From Dyadobacter luticola (lineage in GTDB: Bacteria > Bacteroidota > Bacteroidia > Cytophagales > Spirosomataceae), in NCBI RefSeq assembly GCF_005860805.1, contig NZ_VCEJ01000002.1:728375-792374 (forward strand): a stretch of 64,000 bases of DNA, written 5' to 3'. Of the stretch, positions 35,936 to 44,400 are shown piece by piece (position 1 is the stretch's first letter; every line of letters begins with the position of its first letter). A program made the translations under genes and the position numbers. The notes beneath the pieces are model-generated. The model was given only the letters and a program-made list of their open reading frames with translations, did not search any database and had not been told where the DNA came from.

Positions 35936-35976
35936 AAAACCCGCTCGGCACATTGTCGAGCGGGTTTTCTGTTTTT
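35936..35976. terminator. Bidirectional terminator between ABC-F gene and the GMC partner gene
   Basis: A perfect 12-base-pair stem (AAAACCCGCTCG with CGAGCGGGTTTT) and a nine-base loop, followed by a T-rich tract; the genes on both sides converge. Confidence 0.88.
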
Positions 35977-35990
35977 AAATAATTCTAAAA

Positions 35991-36626
35991 CTATTCGTAA
36001 CTGAGGCCGTATTGCTTCAAAACATCAGCCGGAACACCTTCCCAAACATTGGGTGTGTTACCCATATAGCCAAGATCGGCAATACCGATTTTTGAAGTAT
36101 AATAGCCGGAAGCAGTCAGGTTGCGCATTAAATTAAAAAATGCAACACCTTGGCTGTAAACAGGTTTCGCTTTTTCAGGATAGGCAATGTCATCCACGAT
36201 CTGGATCTGCTGCGCTTTGGTCGCAAGCGTGAAGATTTTTCCAAACCTTTTGTTCGATTCCCGGTCGAGCCACTTCAAGCCACCGCGTAGGGGCGTCTGG
36301 TTTTGCGGCATATCCTTGACAATAAATTCGATGAAATCCGGTACGCCAGCTTGTGACGCGCTGCCTGATTTATCGTCCGCGGGAATGATAATGTCAACCA
36401 AAACTTTGATCGTCGCCATCTCCGGCGCCGTCAAGAATTTCTCCTGCATCAGTTTCGCATCGCGGATTGCTTCTTCCTTGGTCCGTCCGCCGGGGATCTT
36501 AATTGGAGTTTCAGGTGGGGATTGCAAATCCAGTTCCCTTTGCTCGGCCAATGCCACCTGCGGACTGAGTGCCGTGATGCCGAGCGAGCTGAGTGTTAAT
36601 GCTTTGAGTGAATCTCTACGTTTCAT
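35991..36626 (-). CDS. Gluconate 2-dehydrogenase subunit 3-like protein
   Basis: 211 residues. The N-terminus MKRRDSLKALTLSSLGITAL resembles a Tat signal (RRDSLK) ending near ALAEQ. The rest matches the small subunit of membrane-bound gluconate dehydrogenase-type enzymes: VLVDIIIPADDKSGSASQAG, GLKWLDRESN and AYPEKAKPVY. This subunit usually accompanies a GMC flavoprotein and aids its export or electron transfer. Its partner is the gene 31 bases upstream on the same strand. Confidence 0.88.
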   Translation of the reverse strand: MKRRDSLKALTLSSLGITALSPQVALAEQRELDLQSPPETPIKIPGGRTKEEAIRDAKLMQEKFLTAPEMATIKVLVDIIIPADDKSGSASQAGVPDFIEFIVKDMPQNQTPLRGGLKWLDRESNKRFGKIFTLATKAQQIQIVDDIAYPEKAKPVYSQGVAFFNLMRNLTASGYYTSKIGIADLGYMGNTPNVWEGVPADVLKQYGLSYE

Positions 36627-36657
36627 ATATAGCTTGATTTGAAACAGTGTTCAAACA

Positions 36658-38397
36658 TTAAATATTCTTTTGTTTAACCTGATTAATAATGTACTCCGAC
36701 GCTCTCATCGACAATGCAAGGATCGTCCAGGTCGGGTTTTTGTCGGCCTGAGATACAAATGATCCGCCGTCTACCACGAATACATTTTTCGCGTCGTGGG
36801 CCTGCGAAAATTTGTTGAGCGCAGAAGTTTTCGGGTCGTCGCCCATGCGGACAGTTCCTACTTCGTGGATGATCCTTCCCGGAGCCGCAAGGCCATAATT
36901 GGTATCTGCACCTGGTTTCACACCATTTGCCACACCACCCAGCGCATGGATCATTTCCTCGAAAGTATCGTGCATGTGCTTCGCCTGCTTGATCTCATAA
37001 TCCGACCATTTATAGTGGAAACGAAGAACCGGGATACCGAATTTATCTACCACATTCGGGTCGATTTCGGCATAATTATTAAAATCAGGCACCGCTTCAC
37101 CGCGGCCAGCCATACCAATGTTGGCACCATAAAAACGACGATAATCTTCTTTCAGCGAAGATCCGTAGCCACCAGCGGGCTTGGTTACGCCGCTTTTGGT
37201 CGGGTATTTACCATTCAGATTTTCGATACCAGAACCGAAACCGTAGCTCGGCATACCCATACCGCCGCCATATTCAATGTGGTAACCTCTCGGGAAATCC
37301 AGTTTTTTGTTGTCCAGCCACCACGGCGTATAAACGTGCATGCCGCCCACACCATCCTCATTATAACGTTTTCTGTCCATCAAATGCGGAAGGAATGCGC
37401 CGCGCGAAGCACCGGTAGAATCGTGGAGATAATGTCCAACAACGCCGCTGGAATTGGCCAGACCGTTCTGGTGACGCTCTGATTTCGAGTTAAGTAAGAT
37501 CCGGGAAGATTCCGCAGCACTTGCTGCCAAAACCACCACTTTCGCCTTAATCGTATGTTCGGTCAGTTTTTCACGGTCGATGTAAGAAACGCCGGTAGCA
37601 AGTCCGGAGGTTGGATCGGTGATCACTTCGCGGCACATCGCGTTGTTGATCAATGTTACATTGCCGGTTTTGATCGCAGGGATACAAAGCACGGAAGATG
37701 CCGAGAAATCCGCGTAAGCCTGGCAGGCGCGCGAACATTGGCTGCAATAAAAACAAACCCCACGCTGATCGTTGATCGGTTTTGTCAGGATCGAAAGTCG
37801 CGAAGGAATAACCGGTACATTCGCCTTTTTACCAGCCTGTTTAATAAATAATTCGTGCAAACGCGGCTTGGGAGGAGGTAGGAAAATACCATCAGGCTCA
37901 TTTTCAATACCTTCCACCGTTCCGAAAACACCGATCAGTTTGTCAACCTGATCATAATATGGTTTTACATCGTCGTAGCTGATCGGCCAGTCGTCGCCAA
38001 GTCCGTCGATGCTTTTTCTTTTAAAATCTTTTGGGCCGAAACGCAGTGAAATCCGTCCCCAGTGGTTGGTACGGCCGCCGAGCATCCTGGAACGGAACCA
38101 GTCAAACTGGGTGCCATTTTTACGCGTGTATGGTTCGCCTTCAATTTCCCAGCCTCCCCAGGCCGCATCAAAATCGCCAAACGGCCGATGGTTGCTTGCA
38201 CCGCGCCGGGGTGATTCGTAAGGCCATTTTAATTGCGTAATGTATTTAGGATCAGCCGGATCAAAGTATCCGCCGGCTTCCAAAAGTGCAACCTTGGCAC
38301 CTGCTTTTGCAAGTTGGTAAGCCGCCATTCCGCCTCCTGCTCCCGAGCCTACAATGGCAACATCAAAAACAGTAGGTTGTTCTTTGATTTGAAACAT
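36658..38397 (-). CDS. GMC-family flavoprotein oxidoreductase (gluconate/sugar dehydrogenase-like)
   Basis: 579 residues. The FAD-binding loop VAIVGSGAGGGMAAYQLAKA (13-32) opens the chain, with LLEAGG at the end of strand 2 and MLGGRTNHWGR as the GMC signature. A cysteine group VCFYCSQCSRACQ (about 214-226) resembles cysteine-rich segments in bacterial alcohol or sugar dehydrogenases. The C-terminal block HEVGTVRMGDDP and VVDGGSFVSQADKNPTWTI includes the conserved His and Asn region. It lacks its own signal peptide, so co-export with the Tat-type partner is plausible. No cytochrome c gene is adjacent, and the substrate is unknown. Confidence 0.88.
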   Translation of the reverse strand: MFQIKEQPTVFDVAIVGSGAGGGMAAYQLAKAGAKVALLEAGGYFDPADPKYITQLKWPYESPRRGASNHRPFGDFDAAWGGWEIEGEPYTRKNGTQFDWFRSRMLGGRTNHWGRISLRFGPKDFKRKSIDGLGDDWPISYDDVKPYYDQVDKLIGVFGTVEGIENEPDGIFLPPPKPRLHELFIKQAGKKANVPVIPSRLSILTKPINDQRGVCFYCSQCSRACQAYADFSASSVLCIPAIKTGNVTLINNAMCREVITDPTSGLATGVSYIDREKLTEHTIKAKVVVLAASAAESSRILLNSKSERHQNGLANSSGVVGHYLHDSTGASRGAFLPHLMDRKRYNEDGVGGMHVYTPWWLDNKKLDFPRGYHIEYGGGMGMPSYGFGSGIENLNGKYPTKSGVTKPAGGYGSSLKEDYRRFYGANIGMAGRGEAVPDFNNYAEIDPNVVDKFGIPVLRFHYKWSDYEIKQAKHMHDTFEEMIHALGGVANGVKPGADTNYGLAAPGRIIHEVGTVRMGDDPKTSALNKFSQAHDAKNVFVVDGGSFVSQADKNPTWTILALSMRASEYIINQVKQKNI

Positions 38398-38566
38398 AAT
38401 TAAAGGGTTTTTAAGATGGTATTTTTAGATCAATAAATATAAACACGGATTATGTAACGGGGGTGGTCGGCGCTGACTTTCAAGGTTATTTAAAAACAAT
38501 CTAAAAAAGAATACGCGGACTTTACCTCAACTGACCGTATTTTTGCACACTAAAAGATTACTTGTT

Positions 38567-39532
38567 TTGGCGACCATAGGAAGCGATATCAGCATTGCAA
38601 AGGAGTTTTTAATCAAAGGAGAACTGGTAGGAATACCGACAGAAACGGTATATGGGCTAGCGGGAAATGCATTGAATGAAAAATCGGTTTTGTCCATTTT
38701 CGAAACCAAGAACCGCCCGGCCTTCGATCCACTCATCATTCACACTGATTCGGTTGAAAAAATCGGTTTGTATGTGTCGGAATTTTCAGAAAAAGCGCGC
38801 GCACTAGCAACAAATTTCTGGCCGGGGCCACTCACATTATTATTGCCAAAAAAACAGATCATTCCCGATCTTGTCACATCCGGCCTTGATACTGTGGCAG
38901 TAAGGGTTCCTAATCATCCGATTTTATCGGAATTATTAAGGCAGCTGGACTTCCCGCTGGCTGCCCCGAGCGCAAATCCTTTCGGGTACATCAGCCCGAC
39001 GAATGCCTCGCACGTGCAGGCGCAGCTCGGTGAAAAAATTCTTTACATTCTCGACGGCGGTGAATGTGAAGTGGGTCTGGAATCTACGATTGTGGGTTTT
39101 GAAGACGAAAAAGTAATCGTTTACCGGCTCGGTGGTTTGGAAATTTCAGAAATTGAAAGGGTAGTAGGAGAGGTGGAAGTAATGCCAAATTCTTCATCGA
39201 ATCCAAAAGCACCGGGAATGTTGAAAAGTCACTACGCGCCGCGCAAGCCGCTTTTTTTGGAAAAAAGAGAAACAATAGAAACGCGCCAGAATCAAACTTC
39301 AGGCTATCTTTTGTTTGACCAATATATAAACAATGTTGACAGGGAAAACCAGCGCGTACTCAGCCCGTCGGGCGATTTGCGGGAAGCTGCGCATCATTTG
39401 TTTGCTTATCTGCGGGAGCTGGACAGTTTGCCGATTGACAATATTTACGCGGAATTTGCGCCTGCAACTGGATTAGGGCTTGCGATAAATGACCGGCTTC
39501 AAAGAGCTTCGGTGCCGGGAAGCGCACATTAA
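38567..39532 (+). CDS. Threonylcarbamoyl-AMP synthase, Sua5 type
   Basis: About 321 residues from a TTG at 38567 (read as MATIGSDISIAKEF, a familiar family start). The frame opens at another TTG (38543), but that overlaps a TATTTTTG promoter-like box at 38538-38545. The YrdC-like domain has GIPTETVYGLAGNAL, KNRPAFDPLI, FWPGPLTLLLPK, AVRVPNHPI and APSANPFGYISPT. A C-terminal Sua5 domain follows after APGMLKSHYAPRKPL. It makes threonylcarbamoyl-AMP for t6A37 in tRNAs. The start is uncertain; the family is not. Confidence 0.93.
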   Translation: MATIGSDISIAKEFLIKGELVGIPTETVYGLAGNALNEKSVLSIFETKNRPAFDPLIIHTDSVEKIGLYVSEFSEKARALATNFWPGPLTLLLPKKQIIPDLVTSGLDTVAVRVPNHPILSELLRQLDFPLAAPSANPFGYISPTNASHVQAQLGEKILYILDGGECEVGLESTIVGFEDEKVIVYRLGGLEISEIERVVGEVEVMPNSSSNPKAPGMLKSHYAPRKPLFLEKRETIETRQNQTSGYLLFDQYINNVDRENQRVLSPSGDLREAAHHLFAYLRELDSLPIDNIYAEFAPATGLGLAINDRLQRASVPGSAH

Positions 39533-39539
39533 GCGATGT

Positions 39540-40967
39540 TTATTTGAAAAAATTTTGATGAAAATTCATCAGGAAAACTTCGTCCGTGGCGCGGGTGATG
39601 GCGGTATAAAGCCAGCGGATAAATTCAGCATTGATCTGTTCGTCAGGCAGATAACCCTGATCGATGAAAACCGAGCCCCACTGTCCGCCCTGTGCTTTGT
39701 GAACGGTCAGCGCATAAGCGAATTTCACCTGTAATGCATTCAAATACGGATCTTTTCGTAGCGCCTCCACTCTTTCTTTCTTGGATTTAATGTCCATATA
39801 ATCCTCCAAAACGCTTTCATATAATTTCCGATTGTCATCCGCAGACATCGACGGCGATGCAGAATGTAACGTGTCGAGGAAAATTTTTGCATCAAATTCC
39901 GGCTGCTTTTCGTAATCCGTCAGTCGCAATGTGACGTCGGCGAAGCGATAGCCATACATATCCTGGGTTTTCCGGATTTTCAGGAGTTCTACAAAATCCC
40001 CGTTTGCGATAAATCCAGCCGGCGAATCTTCGTCGAGAATGTTATAATTGTTACGAACCACCATCAGCCTGTCACCCGCATCAAGCTCGTCTTCCGAAAA
40101 ATGGATCACGCGCCGGATGTACTCATTGTATTGCACGGCCGCCTTGTTGGAGCGGGTCAGAATGATCGCGTTTTCCTGTCCATATTTGTCGTAAGCATAG
40201 CGCAAGCCCTCTTCGAGCCGGTCGCCGGTCATCTTGAAAACATCACGGAATGAGCGGGTTGTAATTTTAATCTCCGGTTTCTCAGCCGCGAGCTGCGTCC
40301 GGAGCGTGGTAGCATTAAAGAGGATCCCTGATTGTTCATCCTGCCGCATGACTTCTTTTAATTCCTCCTGGAAAACAGACATATAGAATGTTTTTTCAAG
40401 ATATTCCCGGTCCAGCGCGGGACTTAACTCTTTACCAACCGGCGGTAGCTGCGCGGTATCTCCTACGAGCATCAGCTTGTTTCCTGGATTTTCAAAAACG
40501 AACTCGATCAGATCGGCCAGCAGGCTTCGGCTTCCAAAATCAGCTTCGTCGGTGATCATAGAAGCCTCATCCACAATAAATAAGGTATTATCGTGAAAGT
40601 TTTTTTGCCGCTGAAATGCCAATGTTCCCGAAAATGCATCGGCAGTTTGCTTGTATATTTTCTTGTGGATCGTCAGCGCAATTTTATCGGAATAGCCCGA
40701 CATCACTTTCGCCGCCCGGCCAGTTGGCGCGAGTAAAACCGATTTATAACCGAAACTGCCCAGGACCTTAATCAATGTGCTGATAATGGTGGTCTTACCC
40801 GTTCCCGCATAACCTTTCAGCAAGAAGCAGTCGCGATACCTTTCCAATCCCTTCTCCTCAACCAAAAAATCGTTGGTCTGCTCGAAGAAGCGAAATTGGC
40901 CGTCAGTAGGTTTAAAAGGGAATTTTTTGCGTAAAAGCTGGGAAGGTAAAATTTTGTCGGCATCCAT
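39540..40967 (-). CDS. RecD-like superfamily 1 DNA helicase
   Basis: 475 residues from the ATG at 40967. The frame reaches 41009, but the ATG gives the typical start. Walker A is GYAGTGKTT (52-60), followed by LLAPTGRAAKVMS, Walker B LFIVDEASM, LVGDTAQLPPVG, and in the C-terminal half YALTVHKAQGGQWGSVFID and LYTAITRA. This short form resembles the RecD2 core without its N-terminal extension. It is a 5'-3' helicase candidate in DNA repair or phage-type recombination. It converges on sua5 with a 7-base gap. Confidence 0.9.
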   Translation of the reverse strand: MDADKILPSQLLRKKFPFKPTDGQFRFFEQTNDFLVEEKGLERYRDCFLLKGYAGTGKTTIISTLIKVLGSFGYKSVLLAPTGRAAKVMSGYSDKIALTIHKKIYKQTADAFSGTLAFQRQKNFHDNTLFIVDEASMITDEADFGSRSLLADLIEFVFENPGNKLMLVGDTAQLPPVGKELSPALDREYLEKTFYMSVFQEELKEVMRQDEQSGILFNATTLRTQLAAEKPEIKITTRSFRDVFKMTGDRLEEGLRYAYDKYGQENAIILTRSNKAAVQYNEYIRRVIHFSEDELDAGDRLMVVRNNYNILDEDSPAGFIANGDFVELLKIRKTQDMYGYRFADVTLRLTDYEKQPEFDAKIFLDTLHSASPSMSADDNRKLYESVLEDYMDIKSKKERVEALRKDPYLNALQVKFAYALTVHKAQGGQWGSVFIDQGYLPDEQINAEFIRWLYTAITRATDEVFLMNFHQNFFK

Positions 40968-41111
40968 GGTAACGAATCTACTGTACCGGATACTAAAATC
41001 AAAACACATTGAAATTCACAAAAATATACTCAGAATTAGTTGGACTTTTACTTGTCCATTCCATATATTAGGATTCCTGTATTCTTACAACTCCCAAAAC
41101 CTTCGAGAACT

Positions 41112-41552
41112 ATGCTGGTACAACATGTAATGGGCAACAAGCCTTTCAACGCGATTTGGTCCGTCACGCAGGACAATACAGTCTTTGAGGCGCTGGAACT
41201 CATGGCTGAAAAAAACATCGGTGCGGTTTTGGTTCTAGAAGATGATGTTTTGATCGGGATTTTTTCTGAAAGGGATTATGCACGAAAAGTGATCCTGCAA
41301 GGAAAAAGCTCCCGTGACACGCTGATCAGGGAAGTTATGACCGCCAAGGTGATCACGGTTGAAACGGACCAAAAGATCGAAGAATGTATGCAGATCATGT
41401 CCGACAAGCACATTCGCCACCTTCCCGTGAACCGCGACGGGATTTTGATCGGCATTATATCCATCAATGACATCGTATCGGCAATTATTCACGAACAAAA
41501 GGAACATATCAGCACTTTGGAAAGCTATATTTCCGGAAGTCCTTATTCCTGA
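41112..41552 (+). CDS. CBS-pair domain protein
   Basis: 146 residues from the ATG at 41112; the frame opens 24 codons earlier without family support. Two CBS motifs are present: TVFEALELMAEKNIGAVLVL with GIFSERDYARKV, and KIEECMQIMSDKHIRHLPVN with GIISINDIVSAII. Such stand-alone CBS pairs bind adenine nucleotides and act as energy sensors; the client protein is unknown. Confidence 0.9.
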   Translation: MLVQHVMGNKPFNAIWSVTQDNTVFEALELMAEKNIGAVLVLEDDVLIGIFSERDYARKVILQGKSSRDTLIREVMTAKVITVETDQKIEECMQIMSDKHIRHLPVNRDGILIGIISINDIVSAIIHEQKEHISTLESYISGSPYS

Positions 41553-41627
41553 GATTTTTATAACATTTTTTGCGAAGGCTTGCGGTGTATAGAAAGACGC
41601 TGCAAGCCTTTGGTTTTTGTTTCCTGC

Positions 41628-41657
41628 TTGCCAATTATGGCCGGATGGTTATCTTTG
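41628..41657 (+). promoter_or_regulatory. Bacteroidota-type promoter at the Nudix gene start
   Basis: TTG (41628-41630), 19 bases, TATCTTTG (41650-41657) match the consensus. The box overlaps the first in-frame ATG (41645) of the Nudix gene, so transcripts from here would need a later start such as TTG at 41678. Confidence 0.5.
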
Positions 41658-42187
41658 CCGCTCCTAAAAATCCGACTTTGGAAGGCATTCATGATGAAAT
41701 AAGGAATTTGTACGGCGAGAACGTGCGTCTGCGCGTCTGCGGGATTTGCATTCAAAACGAGCGGATATTGCTTATAAATCATTCGCTTTATGGGAAAGAT
41801 ACCTTCTTTTGGAGTCCGCCAGGCGGTGGTGTCCAGTTTGGCGAAACGGCCACGGAAGCTTTGGAACGGGAATTTTTGGAGGAGACCGGATTGCGGGTGA
41901 AAGTCGGTAAGCTGCTGTTTATCAATGAACATATCGAGGCACCGCTGCACGCAGTTGAAATGTTTTTTCAGATCGATTCTTTTGAAGGAACATTAAAAAC
42001 AGGGGAGGACCCAGAGCTTTCGGCGGAGGGGCAGGTAATTGAGCAGGTGCAGTTTTTGAGCTGGGATGAATTGACCCAATTCGCTCCCAATCAGCTGCAC
42101 CGGATATTCTCGATGATTGGCTCATTGGACGGTGTTTTCCACCTGCAAAACTACATTCCGGGACAAAATTCCGGTTTAGAAAAATAA
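41645..42187 (+). CDS. Nudix hydrolase
   Basis: 180 residues from the ATG at 41645. A TTG at 41678 (MEGIHDEIRNLYGENVRLRV) would fit family starts and the promoter placement better, giving 169 residues. The Nudix box spans GGGVQFGETATEALEREF and EETGL, with the G-x5-E-x7-RE-x2-EE-x-G pattern intact. RVCGICIQNERILLINHS is the usual entry strand. It would hydrolyse a nucleoside diphosphate linked to another moiety; the substrate is unknown. The next gene, DUF3822, follows after 21 bases. Confidence 0.87.
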   Translation: MVIFAAPKNPTLEGIHDEIRNLYGENVRLRVCGICIQNERILLINHSLYGKDTFFWSPPGGGVQFGETATEALEREFLEETGLRVKVGKLLFINEHIEAPLHAVEMFFQIDSFEGTLKTGEDPELSAEGQVIEQVQFLSWDELTQFAPNQLHRIFSMIGSLDGVFHLQNYIPGQNSGLEK

Positions 42188-42208
42188 TAGAAAACTTAAC
42201 CCTTAATT

Positions 42209-43114
42209 GTGGCAAATTCTGAAAATCAAGTCATTGAGATCATTCCTACGCTGCTCGTCGGGGACAGTTCCTTTGATGCTACCAGCATTCCCCTCTGTAC
42301 ATTATGCATTGAGATTGACGAGCGCCGGATCCGGTTATGCATTGTGCGGGACGAGAATATGGAATGTATCTGGCTCGAAGATTACGGTTTTGATACCGCA
42401 CTGAGCGCCGACGAGATTTTTGAGAAGCTGAAAAAAATATTTGCAGGCCACATGCTCTGGTCTTCGGCTAACTGGAAGAATGTCCGAGTTGCAGTTAACT
42501 CTCACGCATTCAGTTTAGTACCTAGTTTGATTTTTGATAGCAATGCTACGGCCGATTATCTTTCTTTTGCCTTGGGCTCGCCGGTATCGCCCGAGGAGCG
42601 CATACTTTCGCATGATCTTTCCATCATCCACGGGCACAATGCATTCAGCGTTCCGCGAATCTGGTACGACTGGATCGTGAACCATTTCGGTAATTCTTCC
42701 ATCGCATTTTACCACCTCACGAGCCCTCTAATAATCGGTGCTTTGGTCAGCCACGTGGAGCACCAGGAACTCCGGATCGCTTCTATTTATTTTGAAAAAG
42801 ATTATTTCACACTGCTGGTAAGCGAAAGTCAGCGGTTGATTTTGTGTAACAGGTTCAGGTACGGACAGATACAGGAGCTGGTTTACATTGTCCTCTTTAC
42901 ATTGGGGCAGCTGGACTTTTCTCCCGAGGAAATAAAAGTCCTGTGCTACGGAGAAATTGCTTCGTCGTCGGAAAGCTACCACGAGCTTTCGAGATTTTTT
43001 CCCAATTTGCAGCTGGGAGGCAGGCCCACAACCCTGAAATACAGTACGCAATGTGCTGATGTTCCTGGTCACCGGTATTTCGGCCTGTTCAATACCTATC
43101 TTGTATCATCTTAG
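42209..43114 (+). CDS. DUF3822 family protein
   Basis: 301 residues with a GTG start at 42209. The chain shows the weakly conserved outline of DUF3822: a first half with LCIEIDERRIRLCIVRDEN and a second with RIASIYFEKDYFTLLVSES and LVYIVLFTLGQLDFSPEE. These look like a duplicated actin-like (ASKHA-type) fold, although no ATP-binding motif is certain. In Bacteroidota the gene usually lies beside rsmD and coaD. Here coaD follows after 12 bases and rsmD is missing from the pair. Function unknown. Confidence 0.8.
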   Translation: MANSENQVIEIIPTLLVGDSSFDATSIPLCTLCIEIDERRIRLCIVRDENMECIWLEDYGFDTALSADEIFEKLKKIFAGHMLWSSANWKNVRVAVNSHAFSLVPSLIFDSNATADYLSFALGSPVSPEERILSHDLSIIHGHNAFSVPRIWYDWIVNHFGNSSIAFYHLTSPLIIGALVSHVEHQELRIASIYFEKDYFTLLVSESQRLILCNRFRYGQIQELVYIVLFTLGQLDFSPEEIKVLCYGEIASSSESYHELSRFFPNLQLGGRPTTLKYSTQCADVPGHRYFGLFNTYLVSS

Positions 43115-43126
43115 AGTTACCAGTTT

Positions 43127-43609
43127 ATGGCGCGCGTAGCATTGTTTCCGGGGTCTTTCGATCCTTTTACCAAAGGTCACGAAGACATCGTTCTGAGAGG
43201 GTTACGCCTTTTTGACCAGGTTGTAATCGGCATCGGAAACAATGCCACCAAGAAGCGCTACTTTCCACTCGACGTCATGCAAGAGATGATCGAGAAAACT
43301 TTCAAGGATAGAGGCAATGTTAAAGTAATTACGTACGAAGACCTTACTGCACACACAGCCAGGGAGTTAGGCGCAACATTTCTGTTGCGCGGCCTTCGAA
43401 ACACGACGGATTTTGAATATGAAAACGGCATTTCGCAGGTAAACAGATACCTCTATGAAGAAATCGAAACGGTTTTCCTGATCACTTCCCCCCATCTTGC
43501 GCCCATCAGTTCCAGCATCATCAGAGACCTGCACCGTTACGGACAGGGCGTCGATGACTTTTTACCTTATTCCCTGACGGAACTGAATAGGCTTAACCGC
43601 GAAAGTTGA
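43127..43609 (+). CDS. coaD: Phosphopantetheine adenylyltransferase
   Basis: 160 residues. The nucleotidyltransferase motif GSFDPFTKGHEDIV carries TKGH at 15-18, and ISSSIIRDL is the second ATP-binding block. LLRGLRNTTDFEYENGI is the conserved phosphopantetheine region. It catalyses the penultimate step of coenzyme A synthesis in the cytoplasm. It ends three bases before the stop of the convergent Nudix gene. Confidence 0.97.
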   Translation: MARVALFPGSFDPFTKGHEDIVLRGLRLFDQVVIGIGNNATKKRYFPLDVMQEMIEKTFKDRGNVKVITYEDLTAHTARELGATFLLRGLRNTTDFEYENGISQVNRYLYEEIETVFLITSPHLAPISSSIIRDLHRYGQGVDDFLPYSLTELNRLNRES

Positions 43610-43612
43610 AAA

Positions 43613-44299
43613 TTATAATTCTTTGATTTTGTGCTGTTTGTTCAAACTATCTACCACATACCGGATAGAGCTGTATGAATTAATGAGCAACGCTTTGGCA
43701 TCGGCAGGATCGTACCAGTCCAGTTTTTCGATCTGCTCTTCGGCTTGTGGCTGAATGTGGGAGTCGTCGGTGCAATCAAACAGATACCACTTGGTACGTT
43801 TCAGAATGCGGTTATTATTGAGAGTATAAGTATGCCAGGTAGTACAGATTTTATTGCGAATAATGGCTTTCACGCCTGTTTCTTCTTCGATTTCGCGGGT
43901 AGCAGCGACTTTTGAATTTTCACCTTTATCGAGTTTTCCTTTCGGTAAATCCCATTTTTTGCGGCGGAACATAAACAGCCATTTCCCCTCTTTCACGACC
44001 ACGCCGCCCGCGGCTTTGATTACTTTGTAGTATCCTTTAATGCTGGCTTCTACCTGCGATTTTTCCTTGGTCGCCATCGTAATGGACAGCATTTCAGTAG
44101 GTAGCTGCTTTTCCAGTAGCTGAATTACCTGAAAAGCCGTGGTAACCGTGGAATTCAGGAATAAAACGTGGCCCTGAAGCATGCTCTTCTGCAATTTTTC
44201 CAGCCGCAAATCGACGATATGGTCGAAATGTGCCGTCTCTGCTTTGAGCTGATTGGTCCGTACAATTTTGAATGGACGGTCGTCAAAAAAAATGATCAT
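43613..44299 (-). CDS. Nudix hydrolase with N-terminal extension
   Basis: 228 residues. The Nudix box lies at about 121-143 (GKLDKGENSKVAATREIEEE then TGV), with all signature acidic residues present. The first 90 residues form an extra domain (MIIFFDDRPFKIV, then LQGHVLFLNSTVTTAFQVIQ) seen in a Bacteroidota Nudix subgroup. RRKKWDLPKGKLD precedes the box. The substrate is unknown; the basic RRKKWDLPKGK entry resembles diadenosine polyphosphate and inositol phosphate hydrolases. Confidence 0.9.
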   Translation of the reverse strand: MIIFFDDRPFKIVRTNQLKAETAHFDHIVDLRLEKLQKSMLQGHVLFLNSTVTTAFQVIQLLEKQLPTEMLSITMATKEKSQVEASIKGYYKVIKAAGGVVVKEGKWLFMFRRKKWDLPKGKLDKGENSKVAATREIEEETGVKAIIRNKICTTWHTYTLNNNRILKRTKWYLFDCTDDSHIQPQAEEQIEKLDWYDPADAKALLINSYSSIRYVVDSLNKQHKIKEL

Positions 44300-44369
44300 T
44301 TTTCAAATGGTACGTGAATAGCTGCCAAAATTAAGTAAAGAGTTTAGTTTAGACAGAGATTATTATTGA

Positions 44370-44377
44370 TAAATTTG
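44370..44377 (+). promoter_or_regulatory. Candidate -7 box for the CNNM/CorC gene
   Basis: TAAATTTG matches TAnnTTTG and lies 24 bases before the TTG start at 44401, supporting that start. The -33 region (TTTAG at 44348-44352) is only a partial match. Confidence 0.4.
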
Positions 44378-44400
44378 CACTGATATCAAATAAAAAGTTC

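Noticed and set aside
36796..37482. 228-codon plus-strand frame inside the GMC oxidoreductase gene
   Set aside because: Antisense to a well-supported flavoprotein, no domain or signal seen.
38020..38260. Overlapping short frames near the start of the GMC gene that might indicate a frameshift
   Set aside because: The main frame is open for 579 residues with motifs in proper order, so no frameshift is needed.
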